Part shown: positions 1-6,120 of the stretch, piece by piece
How the letters are laid out: each line of letters begins with the position of its first letter
Position numbering within the stretch: position 1 is the first letter of the stretch
NCBI GenBank assembly: GCA_007118445.1
Contig: SKRP01000089.1
Location: 1-7,978, forward strand
DNA from: Natronohydrobacter sp.
Lineage (GTDB): Bacteria > Pseudomonadota > Alphaproteobacteria > Rhodobacterales > Rhodobacteraceae
Direction of reading: 5' to 3'
Length of the DNA stretch: 7,978 bases
Program-made: the position numbers and the translations under genes
Notes under the pieces: generated by a model
Told to the model about the DNA's origin: nothing
Databases searched by the model: none
The model's input: the letters and a program-made list of their open reading frames with translations, nothing else

Positions 1-1
1 G

Positions 2-424
2 CAGGCCTTTGCCCCACGCATTCTGGGCGGCAAGGGCCAGCCCGAGGCCGCGACCGTGCAAAAGGCGATCCGCTGGGCCGGGCTGCTGGTGCCGATCCCC
101 TTCGCGCTGGCGCTCGCGGCACTTGTCGCAGGCGATCCGGCGGACTGGCTGACCGCCACGCTGGTTGCGGGGCTCTTGCTCTTCGGCTTCGTCTTCGCGG
201 TCAATTCCTCGGTACATTCCTATCTGATCCTCGCCTTCGGTGCCGCCGACCGGATCACCCGCGATGTGGGTTTCTACTACATGGCCAATGCGGCGGGGCG
301 GCTGATCGGCACGCTGCTGTCTGGCCTCAGTTTCCAGATCGGCGGGCTGCCCCTGTGTCTGGCCACCGCCGGGCTGATGGCGCTGGCCAGCTGGCTCGCC
401 GCGCGCCGCCTCAGCTCCGCCTGA
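2..424 (+). CDS. arsJ: Organoarsenical efflux MFS transporter ArsJ, C-terminal part (5' end outside window)
   Basis: The open frame enters from the left edge and gives the last 140 residues of an inner-membrane carrier. It has hydrophobic segments at roughly residues 24-43, 50-71 and 111-136, and the stretches NSSVHSYLILAF and VGFYYMANAAGRLIGTLLSG, which I recognise from the end of ArsJ. ArsJ exports 1-arseno-3-phosphoglycerate, made when glyceraldehyde-3-phosphate dehydrogenase uses arsenate in place of phosphate, so an arsenic-linked gapdh gene would be expected just upstream, outside the window. A GTG at 56 is internal, because the frame is open and homologous before it. The stop at 422-424 overlaps the 3' end of the convergent MFS gene by 14 nt. 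The identification rests on recalled family sequence. Some other MFS subfamily is possible, but the arsenic neighbours support ArsJ. Confidence 0.8.
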   Translation, partial: QAFAPRILGGKGQPEAATVQKAIRWAGLLVPIPFALALAALVAGDPADWLTATLVAGLLLFGFVFAVNSSVHSYLILAFGAADRITRDVGFYYMANAAGRLIGTLLSGLSFQIGGLPLCLATAGLMALASWLAARRLSSA

Positions 425-1571
425 GCAGTGCCAGCGCCAGCAGCGTCAGAAGCCCGATCCCTGCGGTCAGCCAGATCGCCTGCGCGCCCCACACGGTCAG
501 GGCCGCACCAAAGACCAGCGGGGCTGCGGCCTGCAATATCCGCGCGGGTGCGTTCAGCCAGCCGATGCGCTGGCCGTATCCCGCCGGGCCGAACAGCGCC
601 AGCGGCAGCGTGCCCTTGGCGATGGTCAGGATGCCATTGCCCGCCCCGTGCAGGATGGCGAAGACATAGGCCGCAGGCCCGCCAAAGCCGATCAGCGTCA
701 CTGCTGCGACCGGATGCGCCGCCGCTGCCATGCGCGCCGAAATCAGCGGATGAAACCGGCGCATCAGCCCGAATTCAAGCACCCGCGCGGCCACCTGTGC
801 CGGGCCGATCAGCGCCCCTGCGGCAATCGCCATCGCGGTACTGGCACCCGCCGCCTGCAACAGGCCGGGCAGATGCGCGGCCATGGCCGTGGCGTTGAAC
901 CATGTCGCGGCAAAGACGAAGGCCAGTAACCAAAGCGCCAGCCGCGACGGGGGTGGGCCATCAGCCCCCATATCTTCAGGCGCGCGCGCTGTTGCTCTGC
1001 CACTCGGCAGGCAGGTATTGAGCGGCAGCGCGATCAACAGATGGATCACCGCCCAACCCAGACAGGCCTCGCGCCAGCCCCAAGTCGCCAGCATCAGCGC
1101 CGAGAGCGGCCAGCCGACAGTGCTGGCAAAGCCTGCAATCAGGGTGATGCCGGTGATCGGGCCGCGCGCCTCCTTGCCATAGATGCCGGTCAGGGTGGCG
1201 AAACCTGCTTCATACAGTCCGATCCCCATGCCCAGGCCGATCACTGCCCAGCCTGCAAACAGCATCATGGGCGTCGGGGCCGTGGCCAGCATCACCAACC
1301 CGGTGGCAAAGATCAGGTTCGAGCCGATCAGCACGCCGCGCCCGCCCGCACCGTCGATCCGCGCCCCGGCCCAGGGCCCGACCATGGCAGAAACCACCAT
1401 TGCCATCGAGAAGGCCCCGAACACCCAGACCGGCGACAGGCCCAGATCCTCTGCCATCGGCACAGCGAGGACCGCAGGAATATAGTAGCTCGAAGCCCAT
1501 GAGACGGTCAGCGAGGTGCCGAGCGCTGCGACAACGCCCGCGCGCCGGGCCGGGGGCAGTCGCGGGATCAT
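411..1571 (-). CDS. MFS efflux transporter of the arsenic cluster (ArsK-like)
   Basis: This encodes a complete 12-helix-type major facilitator protein of 386 residues. It has the MFS motif A region around residues 65-78 (GPWAGARIDGAGGR) in the loop after the second helix, a conserved GITLIAGFASTVGWPLSA stretch at about 141-158, and a polar central loop at about 186-209 separating the two halves. It is the last gene of a leftward arsR-permease-MFS cluster, so a role in arsenic or organoarsenical export is likely. The overall look matches the arsenite/antimonite/trivalent organoarsenical exporter ArsK, but I cannot verify that without a search. I chose the ATG at 1571, 10 nt after the permease stop. 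A TTG at 1589 would add six residues and overlap the permease gene by 8 nt. The substrate is inferred from context. Confidence 0.85.
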   Translation of the reverse strand: MIPRLPPARRAGVVAALGTSLTVSWASSYYIPAVLAVPMAEDLGLSPVWVFGAFSMAMVVSAMVGPWAGARIDGAGGRGVLIGSNLIFATGLVMLATAPTPMMLFAGWAVIGLGMGIGLYEAGFATLTGIYGKEARGPITGITLIAGFASTVGWPLSALMLATWGWREACLGWAVIHLLIALPLNTCLPSGRATARAPEDMGADGPPPSRLALWLLAFVFAATWFNATAMAAHLPGLLQAAGASTAMAIAAGALIGPAQVAARVLEFGLMRRFHPLISARMAAAAHPVAAVTLIGFGGPAAYVFAILHGAGNGILTIAKGTLPLALFGPAGYGQRIGWLNAPARILQAAAPLVFGAALTVWGAQAIWLTAGIGLLTLLALALLRRS

Positions 1572-1581
1572 GCCTGCGCCG

Positions 1582-2526
1582 TCACGCAAGCGCCACCCAG
1601 AGCTGGAACATCAGCCCTGCGGCCAGCGCGCCGCCCAGCGACAGCGCGATATAAAGTGCAAAGACCTGTGGCCGCGCCAGCGCCCAGACCGCCATCGCCG
1701 CCGGAATCGAGGTCACGCCGCCTGCGATCAGAAATGCCATGCCCGCCCCCGGTGCCATGCCCTGGCTGATCAGACCGCCCACCAGCGGAAGCGCGGCATA
1801 GCCGTTCAGATAGGCGGGCAGGCCGACCAGCGTTGCCGTGAAGGTTGGCATCAGGCCCGCGCCGCCCAGTGTGGCGGTCACTGTCTCGGCCGGGATCCAG
1901 GCCAGCATCAGGCTTTCGAGCACGAAGGCCAGCGTCAGCCATTTGGCCAGAAACAGCGTTGTATTCAGCGCGGTCGCAGCGAATTTGATCCGGCGCTCGG
2001 GCTCGGCCCAGAAGCGCCAGACGACTGGTTTTGGCACCCGGATGCGCGCGCGCCCGCAACCGCCATTGCCGATACCCTCGCGCAGCGGGTCCGCGAAGGC
2101 ACCGCCGCGCATCAGCGCATGCGTGACCAGCCCCCCCGCCGGCCCCAGCCCGAAAGCCGCCAGCGTCTTGGCCAGCGCGAATTCCACCCCCAGCACACCC
2201 GCGGTCTGCAAGAATATCGACGGATCCATCAACGGCGAGGCCAGCCAGAAGGCCATGACCGCGGACAGCGGCACCCCCATCGCCAGCAGCGCCGCGATCA
2301 ACGGAATCACTCTGCAGGAACAGAAGGGCCAGACTGCCCCCGCGAAGGCCCCCAGCGCCACCATGGTCAGTGGCGCGCCGGTAAAGGCCCGCGCGATCAG
2401 GTTTTCCGCGCCCGTGGTCCCGACCCATGCTGCGATGGCAATGGACCCGAGCAGATAAGGGGACGTGCGCAAAAGCGCATTGCCCGTGAATACGGCGCTG
2501 TCGCCTGCCTGCACCGGGTCGAGCAC
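1582..2526 (-). CDS. arsP: ArsP/DUF318-family permease, probable arsenical efflux
   Basis: This is a membrane permease of 314 residues from the annotated GTG, with about eight hydrophobic segments in two similar halves. The family signature is PFCSC at residues 67-71, followed by RVIPLIAALLAMGVPLSAVM and the conserved MAFWLASPLMDPS. A third cysteine lies at 157 in a GGCG turn of the central loop, and a GLPAYLNGYAALPLVGGLI stretch marks the second half. ArsP proteins export trivalent organoarsenicals such as methylarsenite through the inner membrane. Sitting directly downstream of arsR supports that role. The start is uncertain: the GTG at 2526 has no Shine-Dalgarno sequence, and a hydrophobic run continues in frame to about 2565, ending at a TGA (2578-2580) with no ATG, GTG or TTG between. 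The substrate is inferred, since the wider family includes permeases of unknown cargo. Confidence 0.85.
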   Translation of the reverse strand: MLDPVQAGDSAVFTGNALLRTSPYLLGSIAIAAWVGTTGAENLIARAFTGAPLTMVALGAFAGAVWPFCSCRVIPLIAALLAMGVPLSAVMAFWLASPLMDPSIFLQTAGVLGVEFALAKTLAAFGLGPAGGLVTHALMRGGAFADPLREGIGNGGCGRARIRVPKPVVWRFWAEPERRIKFAATALNTTLFLAKWLTLAFVLESLMLAWIPAETVTATLGGAGLMPTFTATLVGLPAYLNGYAALPLVGGLISQGMAPGAGMAFLIAGGVTSIPAAMAVWALARPQVFALYIALSLGGALAAGLMFQLWVALA

Positions 2527-2700
2527 CAGAAGAATGCCAAGGATCAGCGCTGTCGCCCACCAGACCCTCTGCTGTTTTCAGTGACAACGCAAAGCCGTCA
2601 GCAGTCGTGCAGGCCGACAGCGAGATGCGGACAGTCAGATCGTCGCCATCACGAATTGACCAGAAATATGATTGTTTTGATTCCGGAGATCCGAGCCGTA

Positions 2701-3027
2701 TCATGCTGCATCACCCTTTGCGCGGGGCGGAACGCCCGTGAAGCATTGATGGGTCAGGAAATCCACAAGGTCGCGCATCGCCGGATAGTCCACCTGGTTG
2801 AACACCTCGCGCCCCTGCCGTTCTTGCGCAACCAGACCAGCCGCATTGAGCGCCGAGAGGTGATGTGCCAGCGTCGAGGGGGCCATATCCAGATGGGCGC
2901 CGATATCGCCCAGGCGCAGCCCGTCCTCACCCGCCCGCACCAGCAGCCGAAAGATCGACAGGCGTGCATCATGGCCAAGGCAGACAGGGCGCGAGCATGG
3001 GGTGTGGTTGTCGTCATGAATCACCAT
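2701..3027 (-). CDS. arsR: ArsR-family winged-helix repressor
   Basis: A 108-residue ArsR/SmtB-type DNA-binding protein. The winged helix covers about residues 18-85: LGHDARLSIFRLLV forms the first core helix, MAPSTLAHHLSALNAAGLV (48-66) is the helix-turn-helix with the recognition helix, and REVFNQVDY is the wing. The usual metalloid site in the alpha-3 helix (ELCVC-like) is absent. The cysteines are instead at 11 and 16 near the N-terminus and at 95 in the last helix, so metalloid sensing may use them. It leads the permease-MFS cluster and probably represses it and itself. I chose the ATG at 3027 because the 108-residue length fits the family. An in-frame extension to 3249 is possible but reads as non-coding and would cover the promoter. 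The gene ends in GCATGA, where an ATG overlaps the stop. Confidence 0.88.
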   Translation of the reverse strand: MVIHDDNHTPCSRPVCLGHDARLSIFRLLVRAGEDGLRLGDIGAHLDMAPSTLAHHLSALNAAGLVAQERQGREVFNQVDYPAMRDLVDFLTHQCFTGVPPRAKGDAA

Positions 3028-3032
3028 GTAAC

Positions 3033-3048
3033 TATAATTCCGGTTATA
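3033..3048. promoter_or_regulatory. Candidate ArsR operator dyad
   Basis: A perfect 5-bp inverted repeat, TATAA-N6-TTATA, lies 6 to 21 bases upstream of the arsR start. It overlaps the candidate -10 region, in an AT-rich patch that stands out from the GC-rich surroundings. The position suits an autoregulatory ArsR site that blocks RNA polymerase. The arms are short and AT-only, so chance is possible. Confidence 0.4.
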
Positions 3049-3076
3049 TAAAGCTATTTGTGCATGTGGCGACCAA
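3047..3076 (-). promoter_or_regulatory. Candidate sigma-70-type promoter of the arsR cluster
   Basis: On the - strand, TTGGTC (3071-3076) is followed after 18 bp by TTTATA (3047-3052), about 20 bases before the arsR start. Only an 11-nt-distant GGA serves as a possible ribosome site, so the leader would be short. The match is moderate and based on sequence alone. Confidence 0.4.
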
Positions 3077-3258
3077 TCAGCTCCTCTCGGCACGGGGCCC
3101 CCCTGCTCATGCGGTGGCCCTCTGTCGGGCGGATAGCAGCAGCGAGAAGCTCTTGAAATCACACCAGTGTCCAAGCTTAGCTCTTGTCCATCGCCAGGCG
3201 GGTCCAAACAGACTGCGTGATGTGCATCTCCGAATGAACAGATGCGCAAGGCACCCCA

Positions 3259-3288
3259 GCGCTGACACCGCCTTGGTGCGCTCAGCGC
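3259..3288. repeat. Imperfect hairpin in the gene-free stretch
   Basis: GCGCTGA-CACC pairs with GGTG-TCAGCGC around a GCCTT loop, with a 3-nt bulge (CGC) on the right arm. That gives an 11-bp stem. No U-tract follows on either strand, so a simple intrinsic terminator is unlikely. It may be part of a dispersed extragenic repeat, which cannot be tested from one window. Confidence 0.35.
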
Positions 3289-3585
3289 CTGTGAGGCGAG
3301 TTCGCGTCAGCAGGCGAGAACCGGAATCCATAGCTGCATGGCCATTCTCGCGACAAACAGGGCTGTCACTCCGGGGAATGTTCCCTTCTCTGGAACGCTC
3401 CTCCGCAAAAGGGCGACAGGATCGATGTGCCCGGCGCATAGGGGCTGGTCGCTGTCTTGCGAAACCAACGACACTGGTGACGCGCCCTGCCGATTGACTC
3501 ACGCGGCCCTGCCCAAACATCACGGGCACCGTCTCCGATGACCAACTCTCGCGCCCGGATGAGCCCGCAACGCCCGAGGTTGCGC

Positions 3586-3631
3586 AAAAGCCCGCCCCCG
3601 CCGCGCTTCTTGGTCCGAACGCGGCAAGGGC
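3586..3631 (-). terminator. Candidate intrinsic terminator downstream of phnM
   Basis: On the - strand, about 52 nt past the phnM stop, GCCC and GCCGCG pair with CGCGGC and GGGC. The loop is 14 nt, with an asymmetric internal loop (2 versus 6 nt), and TTTT follows directly. The inner 6-bp GC stem is perfect. The internal loop and the short U-run make this only a moderate candidate. Confidence 0.4.
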
Positions 3632-3683
3632 TTCCCGAAATCGTCAGTCTGCGCGCGAGCATCGCAAATCACAGTTTTCGCCC

Positions 3684-4826
3684 CTAGCCCACGCGCGCAC
3701 CTTTCACCCAAACCTCGCGGATCATCGGCACCGTATTCGGCAAGGCGACACGGATCATGTCCGCACGAAGTCCAATCCTCAGCGCACCCCTGTCCGACAG
3801 GCCAACCGCTCGCGCAGGCGCAGATGTGACCGCCCGGAAGCCCGCGGCAAGGTTGCCGCTGGACAAGCCAAGGCGCACCGCGCCCAGCAGCAAGGCCGCA
3901 GGAACATAGTCGGATGACATGATGTCCAGCCGCCCCGCCGCCGCGAGCTCGGACGCGGCCACATTGCCGGAATGCGACCCGCCGCGGATCAGGTTCGGCG
4001 CACCCATCATCACAGCGATCCCTTCGTCATGGCAGGCATGTGCCGCTTCCAGACTGGTCGGAAATTCCGCCAACCGCACCCCATGACGCGCCGAGGCCGT
4101 GACCTGCGCGCGCGTGGTATCATCATGGCTGGCCAAGGTTGCCCCATAGCTGCGTGCTGCCGCAACAACAGCGGCCTCGTGTGGCCCTCGCACCCGTTCA
4201 CCGAGGTCCTGCTGGCGGGCAACATGGGCCTCGAACTCTGCCTCTGACATGCCATATTTGCCACGCATATAGGTGCGTAATTGTTCCAGGTCGGAAAACT
4301 GGCGTTGGCCAGGCGTGTGGTCCATCAGGCTGACAATGCCGATGCGGTCATCAGGGCCGAACTCGTCCAGTTCATCCATCAGGGTTTCAGAGCAGATTTC
4401 GGCGCGCAGATGCAGAAAGTGGCTGATCGTCAAAGATCCGATTTCGCGCATTTCCAGGATCTCGCTGGCCAATGCGCGCGCATAACGGCCACGGCCCCGC
4501 GCATCGTCGCGAGACAAGGATCCGACGCGCAGCGCGTCGAACACGGTGGTAATACCGGTTCCGGCCAGTTCGCGATCATGCGCAATCACCGCGCTCGCAT
4601 GTGGCCAGTCCACGCCCGGGCGCGGGGCAAGGTGACGTTCCAGATTATCAGTATGCAATTCGATCAGTCCGGGTGCCAGCAAATCGCCATCGCAATCAAG
4701 CGCGCCTTTGGGCAGATGGCGGCTGTCATCCAGATCTGCGATCACCCCGTCACGGATGACCACAGCGCCGTGGCGCAACTCATCTTCCAGCACAAGTCGT
4801 GCATTTCCGAGGATTATGTCACTCAT
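3684..4826 (-). CDS. phnM: Alpha-D-ribose 1-methylphosphonate 5-triphosphate diphosphatase PhnM
   Basis: A full-length 380-residue amidohydrolase-fold enzyme of the C-P lyase pathway. It removes pyrophosphate from the ribose-linked phosphonate 5-triphosphate to give the 5-phosphate that the PhnJ lyase acts on. Family marks are APGLIELHTDNLERH at 51-65 (metal-binding H58, D60 and nearby H65), FLHLRAE at 137-143, DHTPGQRQ at 169-176, LASHDDTT at 231-238, GAPNLIRGGSHSGN at 275-288, and SSDYVPA at 304-310 with the late active-site aspartate. Two AAGGA ribosome-site candidates precede the ATG at 4826, one 10 nt away and one immediately before it. It diverges from the DUF1045 gene across an 81-nt spacer that may hold its own promoter, so it may not depend solely on read-through from phnJKLN. 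Confidence 0.95.
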   Translation of the reverse strand: MSDIILGNARLVLEDELRHGAVVIRDGVIADLDDSRHLPKGALDCDGDLLAPGLIELHTDNLERHLAPRPGVDWPHASAVIAHDRELAGTGITTVFDALRVGSLSRDDARGRGRYARALASEILEMREIGSLTISHFLHLRAEICSETLMDELDEFGPDDRIGIVSLMDHTPGQRQFSDLEQLRTYMRGKYGMSEAEFEAHVARQQDLGERVRGPHEAAVVAAARSYGATLASHDDTTRAQVTASARHGVRLAEFPTSLEAAHACHDEGIAVMMGAPNLIRGGSHSGNVAASELAAAGRLDIMSSDYVPAALLLGAVRLGLSSGNLAAGFRAVTSAPARAVGLSDRGALRIGLRADMIRVALPNTVPMIREVWVKGARVG

Positions 4827-4848
4827 ATCCTTGTCGTCCTTGTTGTTG

Positions 4849-4866
4849 GCGTCACGCAGCTGTCAC
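4849..4866 (+). promoter_or_regulatory. Candidate Pho box in the phnM / DUF1045 divergent spacer
   Basis: GCGTCAC-GCAG-CTGTCAC matches the PhoB-site layout of two 7-bp CTGTCAT-like units with a 4-bp spacer, so GTCAC repeats exactly 11 bp apart. The right unit has one mismatch and the left unit three. It sits between the two divergent starts, and regulation by phosphate starvation fits the pathway. A TATGGC at 4872-4877 is closer than a normal -10, which weakens the case. Confidence 0.3.
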
Positions 4867-4907
4867 AGTGCTATGGCACGCAGCAGCGTCAGTTCGCGGG
4901 GGAAACC

Positions 4908-5588
4908 ATGCTTGATCAATTTCAGCGCTTTGCCGTCTATTACGCGCCACATGTAGGCAGCGCCTTCTGGCAAGCTGGAACAAGCTGGCTGGGATGGAAT
5001 CCTGAAACAGGACAAAGCGTAGCGCATCCCGATCTTGGTATCGATCTTGCGCGCCTGACGCAGACGCCCCGGAAATACGGGCTGCACGGGACATTGACGC
5101 CGCCCATGCGCCTGTCCTGTGACGCAGCAACCTTCGTCGATGCGCTCGATGTTTTGGCTCAAACCCTCGCCCCTGCGGATCTGGGTGATCTTCAGTTGAC
5201 TGCACTCGATGGGTTTCTGGCCGTCGTCCCGGAGGTTCAGCCTCAGTCGCTCACGGACACTGCCGCCCATATCATCCGCGCACTCGATCCCTTCCGCGCG
5301 CCTTTGTCCGATGATGATCTTGCCCGTCGCCGCGCGAGTGGACTGACAGCGCGGCAGGACGCTCTGCTGCGGCAGTGGGGCTATCCTTACGTCATGGAGG
5401 AGTTTCGTTTCCACATTACCCTCACAGGCCGGCTTGACGACACAGAGATGCAGAAGGCGCTTCAGGCCGCAATCGCATGGTTTGGTCCTGCGCTGGAAGA
5501 ACGGCACCGGCTCGATAGCCTGTGTCTGTTTGGCGAGGCAGAGGATGGACAGTTTCATCTGATCAGGCGTTTTGCATTGCGCGGGTGA
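4908..5588 (+). CDS. DUF1045 phosphonate-cluster protein, putative 2H-type cyclic phosphodiesterase
   Basis: A 226-residue cytosolic protein with the DUF1045 pattern: RFAVYYAPHVGSAFW near the start, then PRKYGLHGTLTPP at 54-66 and EEFRFHITLTGRL at 164-176. The paired H-x-T-L motifs (H60-T62 and H169-T171) are the catalytic signature of the 2H phosphoesterase fold, whose known members open cyclic phosphates. The family is typically found beside C-P lyase genes. Here it lies between phnN and phnM but on the opposite strand, and its last 26 nt overlap the end of phnN. I infer it may open 5-phosphoribosyl 1,2-cyclic phosphate to ribose 1,5-bisphosphate, the step done by PhnP elsewhere. The ATG at 4908 is preceded by GGGGGA at 4-nt spacing. 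The in-frame open region further upstream, back to 4281, is largely antisense to phnM and is not used. Confidence 0.88.
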   Translation: MLDQFQRFAVYYAPHVGSAFWQAGTSWLGWNPETGQSVAHPDLGIDLARLTQTPRKYGLHGTLTPPMRLSCDAATFVDALDVLAQTLAPADLGDLQLTALDGFLAVVPEVQPQSLTDTAAHIIRALDPFRAPLSDDDLARRRASGLTARQDALLRQWGYPYVMEEFRFHITLTGRLDDTEMQKALQAAIAWFGPALEERHRLDSLCLFGEAEDGQFHLIRRFALRG

Positions 5589-6120
5589 TCGCGGCTTCGA
5601 TCTGGATGACCCCAGTGTCGAGGGGGCCGTCATTGAGAATGACGATAGCGCCATCGGGCAGCGGCATCCTTGCCCTGCGCAAGCGTGCGGCAATGTCGGC
5701 GGCGCTCTCGCGCCCGCGTGCGGCCAGTCTTGCGGCCAGCACATCGACAGGGGCCGTGACCACCAGCACCAACAATTGCGGATAGCCAAGCGCGATCTCT
5801 GGCAGGGCTTTGCGCGAACCGTTGAAGACAACCACCCGCCCTGCCGCAAGATGCTGGTCGATATCGGCGGCGATTGCATAGCGCAAGCCATGCGCCTGCC
5901 AGTGAAAGGCAAAGGCTCCCTGCGCAAGCTGTGCGTCAAACATGGCGTCTGAGACAGCCTGATGGTCCTCGCCCCCGGCATCTGCCGCGCGCGTGATGAT
6001 GCGCTGTGCAAACTGGAAATCGGGTCGCTTGCGCGCCAACGCGTCCAGAAGCGTGTCCTTGCCTGCGCCGGACGGCCCCACAATCGCCACCAGCAATCCG
6101 CGCCCGTCATGCGTGCTCAT
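5563..6120 (-). CDS. phnN: Ribose 1,5-bisphosphate phosphokinase PhnN
   Basis: A 185-residue P-loop kinase related to guanylate kinases. It phosphorylates ribose 1,5-bisphosphate with ATP to PRPP, returning the sugar from phosphonate breakdown to nucleotide synthesis. The Walker A loop is GPSGAGKDT at 15-23. The family elements RIITR (40-44), FHWQAHGLRYAI (72-83), VVVFNGSR (96-103) and RGRE (135-138) all appear in order, and the length is normal. The ATG at 6120 overlaps the phnL stop as ATGA, which points to translational coupling. The 3' end overlaps the opposite-strand DUF1045 gene by 26 nt, so the last eight or so codons of each are constrained by the other. Confidence 0.94.
   Translation of the reverse strand: MSTHDGRGLLVAIVGPSGAGKDTLLDALARKRPDFQFAQRIITRAADAGGEDHQAVSDAMFDAQLAQGAFAFHWQAHGLRYAIAADIDQHLAAGRVVVFNGSRKALPEIALGYPQLLVLVVTAPVDVLAARLAARGRESAADIAARLRRARMPLPDGAIVILNDGPLDTGVIQIEAAITRAMQNA

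Larger units (their letters stand above)
3049..3683. other. Gene-free stretch between arsR and phnM
   Basis: No frame here has convincing coding character. The open frames on either strand are arginine-, serine- and proline-rich and have no recognisable domain or good ribosome site. At its edges the stretch holds the arsR -35 element and the phnM-side terminator candidate. Inside are a bulged hairpin (3259-3288), the short palindrome GGGAATGTTCCC (3374-3385) and a 6-bp hairpin (3566-3584). It may be a decayed insertion or a scar at the junction of the arsenic and phosphonate modules. No tRNA or intact transposase is visible. Confidence 0.5.

Noticed and set aside
1568..2704. A 378-codon - strand frame starting at an ATGA overlap with the arsR stop
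   Set aside because: Most of it is an out-of-frame copy of the permease region, and the permease frame has clear family motifs. Only its first 50 or so codons are outside the permease, and they resemble nothing I recognise. Kept only as part of the start-site finding.
1516..3051. A 511-codon + strand open frame
   Set aside because: It is antisense to the permease and arsR, rich in H, Q, R and P as expected for a GC-rich shadow frame, and shows no domain.
3028..3249. A 74-residue N-terminal extension of ArsR
   Set aside because: It would cover the AT-rich promoter and dyad, gives a non-family sequence and makes the protein far longer than typical ArsR.
3107..3529. A 140-codon - strand frame in the gene-free stretch
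   Set aside because: Arginine- and serine-rich composition, no domain, no ribosome site. I could not match it to a transposase or other family.
3566..3584. Hairpin CGCAAC-N7-GTTGCG as the phnM terminator
   Set aside because: No U-run follows on the - strand. The structure at 3586-3631, closer to the phnM stop and followed by TTTT, is the better candidate.
4853..4884. Direct repeat CACGCAGC (4853-4860 and 4877-4884)
   Set aside because: Eight bases in GC-rich DNA can recur by chance, and the spacing fits no operator type I know.
4281..4907. N-terminal extension of the DUF1045 frame
   Set aside because: Most of the extension is antisense to phnM and the rest falls in the divergent spacer. 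The family start and a good ribosome site are at 4908.
4863..6110. A 415-codon - strand frame
   Set aside because: It lies across phnN and DUF1045 in shadow frames. The true products on both strands are recognisable.
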